Of a DNA stretch of 64,000 nt, positions 1 to 11,399 are shown one piece after another. The translations under genes were made by a program, and so were the position numbers. Position 1 is the stretch's first letter. Every line of letters starts with the position of its first letter. The stretch lies in NCBI RefSeq assembly GCF_035594125.1, contig NC_087151.1, positions 29,668,521 through 29,732,520 of the forward strand, in the 5' to 3' direction. Under the pieces are notes generated by a model that did no database searches, was not told the origin of the DNA, and worked only from the letters and a program-made list of their open reading frames with translations. This stretch comes from Scylla paramamosain. Lineage: Eukaryota > Arthropoda > Malacostraca > Decapoda > Portunidae.

Positions 1-845
1 ATAACCTAGAATTTTTTATTTATTAGAACATGGAAATAAGTTATTCATTATCAATTAAAATGAAATCAATTTACATGAATAATAAACCTTAACCATATGA
101 AGTACATGAAAAGTATTATGAAAAGAAATTTTTTTATCAGCGTTAGCAAATTTCATATTTCATCGCTCACGTATTTTTTCCCCTCGTCGTATTCGGCTGC
201 GAAGCCTTTAGGTCTTGCTCCAGTGTCAATATTTACCTTGAGATGGCTCTGTTGTCGCGTATTGCTACAGGTAACCTGATTTATAGTTGATTGATTCAGA
301 ATCAGTAAATGGCCAGGATAAAAGTTGTTAAGATATTTAAAGATTGCCATTCCTGTGTCGCGCGTTACTCTCTTTCATATTAAGTCACTGGATTTTATAT
401 CAAATATGTATGACATGATCATGTTTTGTCTTTCGTGTCAGCGACTTTAGCAGTGAAATTTTAAAATTTCTGGACTTCAGTCAGTAGACGTGTGTATAGT
501 ACCCCATATTATATCACAATAATTCAAAATGTTCAACATAAGAGATTATTATTATTGTGTGTGTCGTTTTCTTGAAATTACCTTTTATTCTTTTAATAAG
601 CATGAGTGTCCATTGCCCTGCTATTGATTTCACTGATGTGTTTGTCAAGATCCTCTCCTCTAAGAAAAACCTTCTTGATTCCCTTTAGGTTATCCTCCCG
701 TAACTCTATGTGTAGTGGTACTATGAAATTAATTTGCCTAATTTATCTATTAGTATATTTTATTAAATCTTATTTTTTTTTTTTATTCATTTTCGTGTTC
801 TTGGCCACACTCCTTAACTCGTAAAAAAAAATAATAAATGCAGAG

Positions 846-878
<33 letters not shown>

Positions 879-996
879 GTTAAAATTAGCTATACAAGTT
901 TCCTTCCGAAAAATGCTGCGTTGAGGTGTTTTTGTGTTCACTCTGTTGGGAACTGTGTACCTTATTACCCTGACCAGCAGAGACAGGGTAATGGCG

Positions 997-1028
997 ATAA
1001 TAATAATAATAGTAATAATAATAATAAC

Positions 1029-1067
<39 letters not shown>
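997..1067. repeat. AAT trinucleotide microsatellite
   Basis: About 24 units of AAT/ATA, with an AGT and an AAC interruption near the left end. An open frame crossing it would read as poly-Asn, but no splice or domain context supports translation. Confidence 0.9.
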
Positions 1068-1068
<1 letters not shown>

Positions 1069-1876
1069 GCTGCATATTCATGTTAAATGCATTTCGTACA
1101 GTAGGATTCCCCATGAAGAGCGTGTCACCGCATCTCAAGAAAACATTTTAGCCTCCCATGCATACACGCAGTTTTCTTCTTATCTACAGAAAACTGTCAA
1201 CCTCTGTTCAGTCTTGCAGACATACAGACATACATATATAAGCATTAAGACATACTACTGATTAACACGCACGCGGTAAGTTCGGTAAATGTTTACTGTA
1301 TCTTTATGTTTATTCAGATTTATCTTTTGGTGTAGCCCGGCGTGGATGTACAGTCCTGTGCTGGGCAGAAGTTGAGTCAGCTCCCGTACTGACCTCGCTG
1401 TGCTGTGCGTGTTCCCTCAGTCTTCTTTTCCCTGATTGTCTTGGATTTGTCACTTGTTTGGTTCATATAAAGAATCCTAACAGCAGATAAAAAAAAAAAA
1501 TTAGAAGAAAATGTTAGTCAAATTTTATGTATTGTGGAAAAGATTGTGTGACATTGGCATATTTGTGGGAAATATTTAATCCCACAGGAATAATGGTTAA
1601 ATAATATGAAGTAATATAATATTATATGAAATCACAAAAGTGAGGCACAGAGAGGACCGAGGCGCAGGACCGAGGTTCAGAGTTGAGGTATCGACTCGTC
1701 TCGAGTCAACATTATAACGACTTACCCTCAATTACGTATTTATTGATGTACGTGTTCCATTTAGCACATAAGTACTATATTATGTATTTCAATATAAACG
1801 TAATTGAGGGGAAACAGCTATAATCACATTAATAAGTGGTTGTTAAGGTGAATAAATCTAGGATTACTTATTTAAA

Positions 1877-2185
1877 TTATTTCACAATGGACTGTTTGTA
1901 TAAATCAATGAAATGACTGTCCGGCTCGTTCGGAGCTTCGAATTGCACAGACGGCTGAGCGAGGAAGCGAGATTGTCCGGCCCACTCAAGCCTCTCCAAG
2001 GCATCATAAAAGCTTACCAATGGAATAGTCATACGGAGTGGACCATCATGAGACCGGCAGTACATACAGAACCTAGAGGCGCCGCTACAGTTACGTACAG
2101 CCTGCCAGGACTGCCCAAGAATCGCTACCCCATGGCTGAGTACACTGATGACACCACTGGCCATTAGGCAGATAAGGTGACTCAA
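1877..2185. other. unassigned GC-richer island open on both strands
   Basis: A roughly 300-bp patch, clearly richer in GC than its surroundings, is open on the minus strand for about 102 codons and on the plus strand (1913-2167) for about 84 codons. Neither translation matches a family I recognise. It could be an exon of an unrecognised gene, a fragment of a repeat, or chance. No convincing paired splice sites were found. Confidence 0.15.
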
Positions 2186-2983
2186 AGGGTGGCGTTACGA
2201 GGCATGACATCCACTAAACCCTGGTGAGTACTACAGCATTACAGAGTCTAACTGATGATACGACAAATAGCTAGCGCATTTACGCCTCACACGGTAAAAG
2301 AATCATTTGGTAATATAAACTAATCAGGTTTCAGTATTTGGTCACACCTTCAAGTGATTTTTATGATTATTACCAATGCACTCTGTAGTGAAGAGCAGAG
2401 CCCATTCAGATTGTTTGTTGTGATAAATGTTCAGACATGGAAGGCCGACCAGGGCAGGGACGTCTTAAATTAATTACAGATCTTCAGTGGTGACTGTATT
2501 ACTACTGAAGGATTATACATAGTTTTGTTTATTTGTTTACTTTTTTATTTATTCATTCATCCATTCATTTTTACCTATTTCCTCATGTGTTTATTTTTAT
2601 CTATTTTATATTTTTACTTTTATTTCTTATTCTATTTCTTGCAACTGTTCTGTGTGCTTGTTATCCGCAGTGGTGTCTTTGTGAGCACAAGGTCAATTCC
2701 TTTCAAGTTTTTCTTTGTTATTCTGTGTGGTTGAGATCTTGAGTAACCTTTTCTTTTATTATTTTTCATAGGAACACTTCTATTATACACCTCTCCCACG
2801 GATGGTGTCGCTGACTTGTTGAGCATGCAGAGCGTGTTGAGTTGAGTAGGGAAGATAAGTAAGTAAAAGAGGAACTACGTATTTTAGTCAACCGTTACTT
2901 TATATTTAGTCGTAAATCATCCAGTCCTCTAGTTACGGTGAGGCAAGTACAATATTTGTTAAGTTCCTGTTGTGTTTTATAAT

Positions 2984-2985
<2 letters not shown>

Positions 2986-3030
<45 letters not shown>

Positions 3031-3103
3031 TTCCTCCCCAAAAAATGTTTATATAAATAGACAGAAGCTTAAAAATAAAACAACGGAAGCTAATATAAAC
3101 TGG

Positions 3104-3167
<64 letters not shown>
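2986..3167. repeat. GA array (2986-3027) followed by TC array (3107-3167)
   Basis: A GA tract of about 42 bp and a TC tract of about 61 bp lie 80 bp apart. As complementary sequences on one strand they could fold into a GA:CT hairpin. Confidence 0.9.
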
Positions 3168-3171
<4 letters not shown>

Positions 3172-3442
3172 ACATTCCCCTTAATAGCATTCCTCTTGGC
3201 ACGCCGCCGAGGGATACATGTATTATTTTTAGGGGCGTGAGTAGCACCCGTTACATTGGGCCCCCCTCCTCCCCTTGGCGAGTACTGTGCTGATAGAGAC
3301 GCGCAGTGACGAGGGGAGCGCTTCACCGGCAGGGAAGGTGGTGGGAAGGAGGAGGAAGAGGAGGAAGAGGGGAAGCTGTCACACTGTATTCGTAGCCAAA
3401 CATATGCGGCAATAATGAATATAAAAAAGGAGAGAAAGAAAG

Positions 3443-3443
<1 letters not shown>

Positions 3444-3491
<48 letters not shown>

Positions 3492-3550
3492 CTCGTTTAC
3501 GCGAAACTCCCTGCCAGATTTTCATGGCTAGGCACAGACTGTTTCCCCAC

Positions 3551-3607
<57 letters not shown>
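3444..3607. repeat. two CA microsatellites
   Basis: Pure CA tracts at 3444-3490 and 3553-3607, separated by about 62 bp of unique sequence. The apparent Cys/Val or Thr/His open frames here are repeat translations. Confidence 0.9.
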
Positions 3608-3609
<2 letters not shown>

Positions 3610-3745
3610 GGTCTTGAGATTGTTTGTGTTGCTTTTATTCATTTATCCTATTATCAATTCAAAGTATATTGGAGTTTATTGTGTATTTTCATATAACAGC
3701 AGCTACGTAAAATAACGGTTAGTCTTTGTTTCCATGTTTACTACT

Positions 3746-3748
<3 letters not shown>

Positions 3749-3835
<87 letters not shown>
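3749..3835. repeat. CT microsatellite
   Basis: About 43 CT units, followed 50 bp later by a short GA tract (about 3884-3903). Confidence 0.9.
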
Positions 3836-3841
<6 letters not shown>

Positions 3842-4987
3842 GCGTAGATTCTGATGATTTGCTTTATTATAGTCGCTACAGAAAGAGAGAGAGAGAGAGA
3901 GAGATTGGCTGATATTGCCTCGCTTAATGGATTCACAGAAAACTGAAGAAACTCGGCGTCTCCTCATCTCAAGGACAACACTCGCACACAGATCATATTC
4001 ACGGGTGTGGAGGAGGAAGGCTCGCTATATCTGGCCCGCGAAGGCAACAGATTATATTTGCTTGTGTGGCTTGCAGGCTTTCACACCTTGAGTTTTTTTA
4101 TTTTTTTTCCTCTTTCCTTCTCTTTTTTTTTCTTGTTTTGGAAGTTCAGATGTTAGCATTAAAAACACAGAGAACTCACGGTATTTTTTTTTTTAAGTAG
4201 CTTTTTTTCTAGTTTGTCTGTTTGTTTGTTTTTTCAAGTCCATGAAAATATTATAGAAAAGACTAAGTTATACTGGATGTAAATCAGTTCAGTGCTATTG
4301 TTATTATTATTATTAGTGTTGTTGCTGCAGTTGTAGTTTACTTTCCAAATATTTGTTTTACTAATATGAAGGCTTTTTTTTTTATTATTTTTTTATCAAA
4401 TTTTGAGAAATTATTTCATCATTTTACAGACTGATTAAAAAATTAAATAAATCGGAGTACAATTTTGTTTTAAAGTTTTCGGTACAAGTAACAACTGTCG
4501 CGAGGAGGAACCTTGAGGCGTCGGTTAGTGAAAAATAGATAAGTGTGTGTGAGTGTGTGAGTGTGTCCCAGAATATCCGTCAAAGACATTCTCGTGAAGC
4601 CTTGTGGAATTCTTGGCACCGGTGGGGTTCAATGTAACTATGTGGACGTCGATCGCTGAGAGGCGTCCGGCAGGTGGCAATATTTTTAGGTGGCGTCTTC
4701 ATAACGAGGAGAGATCACTCAGAATTAATACGTATTCCATGTGCTGTTCAAGTGGAAGCGATGGTTCTCAAATTTTATGCAGTACTTTTGGTGAGCACCG
4801 TGAGATTCCGTGTAGCATTATTCACTGTTTTGTTGTATGGGAATGTGTATGAGTAGTTTTCATTTCTTTTCTTTTTTTTTTTCTTTTTTTTTTGTGTGTG
4901 TGCTTCTTCTGCCATCAGTTTAGCCTTCACCGCCTTGTTGTATGAGAGCGTGTATCGTATTTTTTTCAAGATTTAAAGTTTAAGTGT

Positions 4988-5038
<51 letters not shown>

Positions 5039-5109
5039 TGTGTGCGTTTCCTCAGTCATCAGTTTAGCTTCCACCGTATTTATGTTGGATGCGCGTATGA
5101 GTAATTTTT

Positions 5110-5166
<57 letters not shown>

Positions 5167-6180
5167 GGGGTTTTTGTTAGTTTTGTTAATCATCAGAAAC
5201 ATCCCCTATGCACGAGGCTGCAGTGTTGGGTCCCTCGCCGCCGCAGCCAACATGATCGCCTGCACTTTTTCCATTTCTTGCGAGGTTAATGTTTTGTGGC
5301 CCTCGCTGTCTGGCCTGGCCTGCTCTAGAATGCGAAGAGTAATTTAGATAACTGTTACAGGATTATATAAAACAGCAACAAACATTTCAGTCCTCACTAG
5401 GCTGTGTTGACAGAGAGGCTGTCTCGAAATTAAGACGAGGTGAATATCAAGTGCTTGGCTGGGCCGCTTGATGACAAGGAGCCAGGGCGTTTCATGGAAC
5501 CTGTTAAATTGCTAACTAACCTCTCTTACCTCTTACGTAACCACAGGACAACACAATTGCCCTGATAGGGATAACAATATGAATATTTCACACCCAAGTG
5601 GGTTTGTTGTCATAGCAGGAATGTGTTTACAATCGCCTCATCTGTTAGATCCAGATTCCACACTTTTTAAATCTTGTCCATGATTTATGAATATGATTGT
5701 TTTCAGTTCTTTCTCTTCCAACATGAAGTGCTATTAAATTGATTTAATGAAAGCATTTAAAAACAGCATTACTATAATAGTGAACAGTTTATTTCCATAA
5801 ATTATGTGAATCACAGACACCACCATAAATGAAAAGCCCAAGAAGGTTCAATAACTCCCTCGAGGCCACACAGATCAATAATTAAAACTGTCATTAGTTA
5901 GTTTCAAACGGACAAGTAACTTAAACAAAGATTAAAATTACATCTTCACATTATTTTCTTTACTATCAGAGGCAAGATTTAGTCGCGGTACTTCACATGA
6001 TCACAATGTTTACTTGGAATGTTTTGGGTGAGAATCACCCAGCTGCACCTCCCCCACACCCTCCCCACAACAATCCCTCCAGACGACGGCATCGCCTCGC
6101 TACCGACTGAAAGGAAGGTAATTCGTGTAGCTACCATGTCCTGGAAGGGCTGGGCGCAGTTTTACCGCCCTCATGCAGGA

Positions 6181-6186
6181 TTTATT
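6181..6186 (-). terminator. polyadenylation signal of the multi-sHSP gene
   Basis: AATAAA on the minus strand, about 100 nt past the TGA stop at 6288-6290. It is the first canonical signal after the stop, so it is the likely 3' end signal of the gene. Confidence 0.6.
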
Positions 6187-6287
6187 CACACCAGTGTCTT
6201 CACGCGGCCTAAGCCTCTAGAGACTTACTGCCGTAAAACAGTAACGACAGGTACAGCGTGGAACAAGCTGCCTACCACGCGGCCGCC

Positions 6288-6731
6288 TCAAAACACATTA
6301 TGAGACGAAAACTCTTGTGTGGTGGTGGTGGTGGTGGTGGTGCTGGTGCTACTGCTGCTCGATGTCTTGGAAAAACTGTTCCCGGACCTGGTGGTTTCCT
6401 GCTTCACCTGCTGCTCCCCCCACACACTCGCCGCGCCGCTGTCTTCCTCCTGACGAGAGTGACTTTGAACATTCATCTTGTGACTGGCAATGGAAGTGAC
6501 GTCTTGCTGCAGCTTTGGGGTGAGAATGGTGAGGACGCCGTCTGAGGAGAGCGCCGAGGTGATGGCCGCCACGTTGGCTTGTGAGGGCAGCGAGAAGATG
6601 CGCCTGAAGGTGAGTGTGGAGGACGAGGTTCCCTCTTCACACGAGGCTTGGCCTTCCACCACGAGTGTTCGCTCGTTCTCCACCTCCACTTTCAGCTCGC
6701 CGCCGACAAATTCGTGGACATCGAGGATGAT
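6288..6731 (-). other. multi-sHSP exon 9: alpha-crystallin domain 4 and C-terminus
   Basis: 147 codons plus TGA, residues 983-1129. The first 75 or so codons match exons 2, 4 and 6 (IILDVHEFVGGEL, FRRIFSLP, SSDGVLTILTPK). It then runs on into a tail with a Ser/Thr run encoded by AGC and ACC repeats. No IPI motif is seen in this last tail. Confidence 0.82.
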
Positions 6732-9700
6732 CTGCAGGAAGAAAGGCAGCGAGGCGGTGAGGGCGTGATCATCATCACCCAGAAAACGTCTCACCCTCAT
6801 CGTCCATAGAAAAGTGAACACACATGTATGACAAACTAGACAGATTATAAGCAACAGTTGACCCTCACCTTGAATGAACTCATGTCCTCCTCTACGTGGA
6901 CCGCCTGGTTTTCTAGTCGCCGGTTCGATCTCAGCTGGTTGCGGTAACTGATCATCTCGTCAGACAGGCAGGCCGCCTCTGACTGCTGCAGAACGTCCTG
7001 CACGGCGGCGGTGAACTGCTTCCTCATATCCTCGAAGAAGGAGTCGCTGAAGAAGTCTCCCTTGAGGCTGATGGGCACAGTCTTGCTGGATGGGAGACTG
7101 CCGGTAAGACTCCTGCTCTCCTCCGAGCGTCTTGTAGCTGTGGCAGAAATCCCCTGGAAACCTTTGCTGTTTGTCAACGCAGCAGCATTCTGCAGATGAT
7201 TTTCGGCTACTGCAGTATTACACGACTTAGTCTCTGAGGACGTAGTCTCAGATGCCGCGGCGGTGGCGGTGGCGTTCACGGTACTGGCATGGGAGGACTC
7301 CAGCGATTCCCTGTTTTGAGTCATTTGAGTGTTCTCTTTCACAGAGGTTGTACTTCCCTCGCGGTGTGATCCTGAGACGTGCTCCTGCTCCTCAAGTACC
7401 ACAGGAATGATGTGCTCCCGTGAACAAGCAACCTAGTGGAACACAAACTTGACATGAGCATTTGCTCTCTACTTTTTTTTTTTTTCTTCTTTTGTATAAG
7501 ATGGGCTCTGGCCAAAAACAATAAAAAGGAAAAAATTGTAGGTCTACTGAGATACCAGTCCCCAAAGGAAAGAGTCCAAAGGATTACCGAAAATTGGAGG
7601 AGTGTCTTGCAATCTCCCTCTTGAAGGAAGGGAGAGTACAGAAGCAGGCAAGGCGTTCCAGAATTTACCGATAAAAACAATGAAAGAATAAGAATACTGG
7701 TTAACTATTGCATTAGAGAGAGGAACAGAAGAGGAGTGAGAGAAAGTAAAGAGTCTCGTGCATTGAAGCCGTGAGAAAGTGAGACATGCAATTCGCAAGA
7801 TCAGAAAAGCAGCTAGCGTGAAAGTAGCGGTAGGAGAAAGGAAGAGATGGCGAAGAGAGAATGGCTGAAGACTGTCATTATGCAACCACTCGCTATGGAA
7901 TGAAAGGAATGGCACCTTTTTTGAGGAATCCAAAGAAACATTCTGAGTCCGGGACCCTTCGTGTGCAGCAGATTTAAAACTTGTCGACACCTGCTGCTGC
8001 TGCTGCTGCTGCTGCCGCTCGTTGCGTGCCTCCCTGTGTGACTTTAGCGACTCCTCTGATATGTGGCTGAGACTTTCTGTCCGGTGCACTCCCTCCTCCA
8101 CGGCCACTGGTATGATGGTTTCCCGGAAAGGCAGAGGCAGTGCCTGAAACAGTGAAGTTTAATACAATCATTGTACGTTCCTGAACGAATTCCTTCACTG
8201 TGGCATAAAACTGAAATACAAACTCATTGGTTACAAGTCACAGTGAAACGCTTCTCGCCTTCTTCGGAGCCGTAATGTTCAGGACTCCGTCAGCAGATAT
8301 CACCGAAGACACGGATTCTGAGTAAATGTTGCTAGGAAGGACGAAACGACGGTGAAACTCTTTCTTGTACCGCTCTCCGCCCTGCTGTCTCTCCACATGA
8401 CCCTCCACCACCAGCTCTCTGTCCTGCACTGATCTGACGGTGACGTTTCCGCCCTTCATGAAGTCCTCGACGTCCACAACAACCTGCAAGGACATTATTT
8501 CCCTGTAGCAATTTTTTGATAACATGTTGGAATTGGCACGAAGTACAACTTTTTTCCTAAGTCCTTAAACACACAAGAAATGCCAACAGGACCCGCAGCC
8601 CAGAGGACTCCCTCCCCTCACCTTATAATTGACTTTGTCGTCCGTGAGCTTAACTGCCTGGTTCTCGTCTCGCAAATCTTGTTCCCGCAGTCTCCGGTAG
8701 TGTGTGAAGTCGTCTGCAGGACAAGCGGGATCCCCCCACTTAGAGACCACGTCACTCACCGCCTCTTGGAAGTCCTTCCAGGCATCCTTGAAGAAAGAGT
8801 CACTGAAGAACGACCCACGAGTGGTGATGGGTAGCGTGACAGAGTCTGGCACGGACCGTTGCACCTCAGAGGTTGACTGTTTCTCACCGGCCTGCAGAAT
8901 CGAAGACGATTCTTTCATCTCAGTTTTTGTTTCCTTACTTTCTTTCATTGCTGTGTGGCTTAACCCGCTGATGGGGGCGTCCGTTTGAGTAGAGACTGTC
9001 GATGTCTGCCTGGAGACGTTGGAAGAGGGGCAAGTCTCTGCAGGCGAGCAGCTGCCGGGGGTCGCCGAGAAGCTGGAAGTAACGTGCTCCTCGCGCTTCT
9101 GTTGCAGCCCTTTTGTCTTTATAGGGATTGTTGTCTCTCTGCTCTGGATCTGATTCACCTGTTGAAGGAGGTATTTCAGGTATTAGTTGAATATGGTGAA
9201 GTATATTGTTTAGCCTGTAACGTTAGTCACACCTGCCACGCATCAACAGAGTTCTATTTTTATTTATTTTTTTTCGGAACATATTTTCTAGTTACCGTTG
9301 ATGTCCTTAACTCATGTTTGTTTATGATTATTAAATTATTGAACAACTCGCAAACTATAAATATAATTATTTCCCTGCTAAGCTAGCATTGGGTTGGTTT
9401 GGACTGCTAGAATGCATGATCTTCCTGGTCTGTCATGTCGTGACGGCGTAATGCCCTCGCGTCCTGCACACTTACAAGTCTTGGGACGGTGATGGTGAGA
9501 ATACCATCATCGGATATCACAGCAGACATGGCTGCTGTATCGGTGCTGGCTGGCAGACAGAAGCGTCTGCGAAAGCTGTTGCTGGACACTGCCAGGTCAT
9601 CTGTTTTGGTGTCTGTGCTTCCCTCAACCACCACCTCCCGCTCGCCCTCCACCCTCACCCTCACATCGCCACTCAAGAAGTTGTGCACATCTATCACGAT

Positions 9701-11285
9701 CTGGAAAATACGAAGATCTATGAAAGAGCAAAACACGGTGATCTATAGAATAATGAACAGCACTGTAATCAACGTCACACAGACAAATGCCATGGTGGCG
9801 TGAGACTGCACCTTGTGACTGGTTTCGTCGGCGGTGATCGTCACAGCCTGACTCTCTACATTGAGGTTGTGTTCACGGAGCTGCTTATAGCGACCCAGGC
9901 AGCTTGCGTCGTCGCGATCATTCGTCAGTATTTCACTGTCACCCCAGTGGCCCAACACGTCGTTCACGGCGCTCTGGAAGTCTTGTCGCATGCCCGCAAA
10001 GAAGGAGTCATCGAAGAACAAGCCTCGTCTGGTGATTGGCAGCTGGTTCCTTATATTAATCGGAACATAATGGGTCGAGGACGATTGAGTCTGATCCTTC
10101 TTTTCGCTGGTGTCCTGAGAGGTGACACTGCCGGCTTGGGAGAAAACGGAAGAGCTTTCAGCACGCTGGGACTGTCTTGAACCCTCACATGTGTTTCTCT
10201 CAGAGGACTCAACCCTCTCTTGGCTCATGAATTCTCGGCTCTGTGACCCTCGCGTGGCCTGCGTGCCCATGTTGGCTGGTGACCTGCGGGAGGTTTCTTC
10301 AAGGTCTTCATCTAACTTAATTGGAATTATGTGCTCTCTTCCTGAGCGCGCGGCGCTGTTCTGAGCCTGCTGCCCGAGGCGACAGGTGCATGTGGACTTT
10401 TGCGTAGAGTTCGTGTTCAGTGAAGAGAAGCCTGCACGCTGATCACTGGAATTGGCAGCACGTGCACCTTGCACGAAGAGAGGCACCTCTGTTTCCTTCT
10501 GTCCCCGAGCCACGCTCTGAACGAAAACACAAATAGTGATTTTCTGTTTGCGAAGTGAACTGTGAATATTACACAAAGACAAGATGAATTTAAGAATGTT
10601 CATTATAATGTAGTTTACTGTACCCGGAGTGGCGCGCTGACGGTGAGGATGCCATCGTCAGACAACACGGCAGACACGGCAGCCAGATCGGTGTTGGGTG
10701 GAAGACAAAAACGTCGACGGAAACTGTTGCTCGACGATGTCCAGCTCCCTGTCTTGGTCTCGGTGCGTCCCTCGACCACCAGTTCCCGCTCGCCTTCCAG
10801 CCTCACCTTCACATCGCCACCCAGGAAGTCGTGCACATCCATCACGATCTGCAGCAGATATAGGAAATTATTCACAATAATTGGGACTTACTTGTGTCAA
10901 GAATAATATCCATCATGTTCGTGGCATCTCCTTCACCTTGTGCGCGTATGTGCACTCGCTCACGCTGACTGACCTTGTGGGTAGTTGCGTCCGAGGCGAC
11001 AGTCACAGCTTGGTCCTCCTCCCTCAGGTTGTCGCGCCGCAGCTGCCTGAAGCGGTCGAGGCTGTCGGAGTGGCGAAGTTTTGAATCACCCGATAGATCA
11101 CTAAGAAAGTCCGTCTCTCCCCACTGCTGTAGAATCCGCCGTACGTTGTTATTGAGCTGTTCATATGCATTCTCGAAGGCAGAGTCCTGGAAGAAGTGTC
11201 CCCGGCGGGTTATAGGCAGCTCGAAGGTCCAGAAACTGTCGGGAATGCCTTGGTCTGAAGAAGGTGGCCCTGATATAGGAGCCAT
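6288..11285 (-). CDS. four-unit small heat shock protein (tandem alpha-crystallin polyprotein)
   Basis: Predicted ATP-independent holdase chaperone. Nine coding exons, all joined in phase 0: 10974-11285, 10624-10848, 9812-10516, 9476-9700, 8622-9158, 8259-8483, 7991-8143, 6869-7432 and 6288-6731, giving about 1129 aa. Seen: four units, each with a conserved segment (PI-x-x-x-G-x-FF-x-DS-x-F, then often WG) and an alpha-crystallin domain (near residues 95-179, 405-489, 660-743 and 975-1060) carrying DV-x-F...GE, RR-x-F-x-LP and SDDG-x-LT. Tails after units 1-3 carry IPI or IPV-like motifs such as RETTIPI and REHIIPI, as in the C-terminal I-x-I/V of ordinary sHSPs; the last unit ends in a Ser/Thr-rich tail without it. 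Ordinary family members are about 150-250 aa with one domain. The start is the first ATG of exon 1. Exon 6 needs a GC donor (8257-8258); otherwise the frame stops five codons later. The product could instead be several proteins if internal promoters exist. Confidence 0.82.
7470..7925 (-). mobile_element. LINE-type 3' fragment, copy A, in sHSP intron 7
   Basis: On the minus strand it reads FIGKFWNALPASVLSLPS, typical of the C-terminus of non-LTR retrotransposon reverse transcriptases, and it ends at an A-rich tract (T run on plus, about 7471-7483). It is homologous to copies near 15320, 62640 and 63420, all in the same orientation. It fills nearly all of the intron between exons 7 and 8. Confidence 0.6.
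7991..8143 (-). other. multi-sHSP exon 7: IXI tail and poly-Gln
   Basis: 51 codons, residues 744-794. The 3' splice site is TTTCAG|GCACTG. It carries RETIIPV near its start and ends in eight Gln codons (CAG repeat), with donor CAG|GTGTCG. The open frame runs past that donor into a LINE-type fragment, so the donor choice is inferred from phase and from homology to exon 3. Confidence 0.6.
8259..8483 (-). other. multi-sHSP exon 6: alpha-crystallin domain 3 with GC donor
   Basis: 75 codons if it ends at APKK, residues 669-743. It starts VVVDVEDFMKGG and contains HRRFVLP and SADGVLNITAPKK. The base pair after the exon is GC (AAG|GCGAGA), not GT. Joining to exon 7 gives APKK-ALPLPFRETIIPV, which is the standard sHSP tail layout. 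Read-through instead gives a TGA five codons later. Confidence 0.7.
9476..9700 (-). other. multi-sHSP exon 4: alpha-crystallin domain 2
   Basis: Again exactly 75 codons, residues 415-489, starting IVIDVHNFLSGDV and containing SFRRRFCLP. The donor is a perfect GTAAGT. An open frame reads on into the intron but matches no sHSP tail. Confidence 0.85.
10624..10848 (-). other. multi-sHSP exon 2: alpha-crystallin domain 1
   Basis: Exactly 75 codons, residues 105-179. It starts IVMDVHDFLGGDV, carries SFRRRFCLP and SDDGILTVSAP, and is bounded by CAG| and |GTACAG. It is very similar to exon 4, pointing to a fairly recent duplication. Confidence 0.85.
10974..11285 (-). other. multi-sHSP exon 1: N-terminal segment of unit 1
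   Basis: Residues 1-104. It begins MAPISGPP, holds LPITRRGHFFQDSAF and ends in ...TTHK, then donor GTCAGT. The first beta strand of the alpha-crystallin domain lies at the exon end, so the intron cuts the domain near its start. The same cut occurs in all four units. Confidence 0.8.
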
Positions 11286-11393
11286 GGCGCAGTCTGTAGT
11301 GCACAGTCTATAATATAGATCTGAAACCCTCGTCTGTGCCGCCTCGTCGCTGCCCGAGGAGCACACTGTAGTGGAGGGAGAGAGAGAGCCTGG

Positions 11394-11399
11394 CTTATA
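11394..11399 (-). promoter_or_regulatory. candidate TATA box of the multi-sHSP gene
   Basis: TATAAG on the minus strand, about 110 nt upstream of the ATG, which would put transcription start near 11365. I found no clear heat-shock element with the GAA-nn-TTC spacing close by. Confidence 0.4.

Larger units (their letters stand above)
1..6180. other. gene-poor region rich in simple repeats
   Basis: I see no supported gene here. The stretch is AT-rich with homopolymer T runs (about 848-875, 4999-5024 and 5114-5164), an AAT array, and several GA, CT and CA arrays listed separately. Short open frames that overlap the arrays are translations of dinucleotide repeats and are not coding. The only part with a more gene-like base composition is 1880-2190. 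The last bases (6181-6186) hold the polyadenylation signal of the neighbouring minus-strand heat-shock gene. Confidence 0.7.

Noticed and set aside
7544..7990. Continuation of sHSP exon 7 as a longer coding region
   Set aside because: The frame runs into a LINE-type fragment found elsewhere in the window and has no sHSP features. The CAG|GTGTCG donor keeps phase with exon 8.
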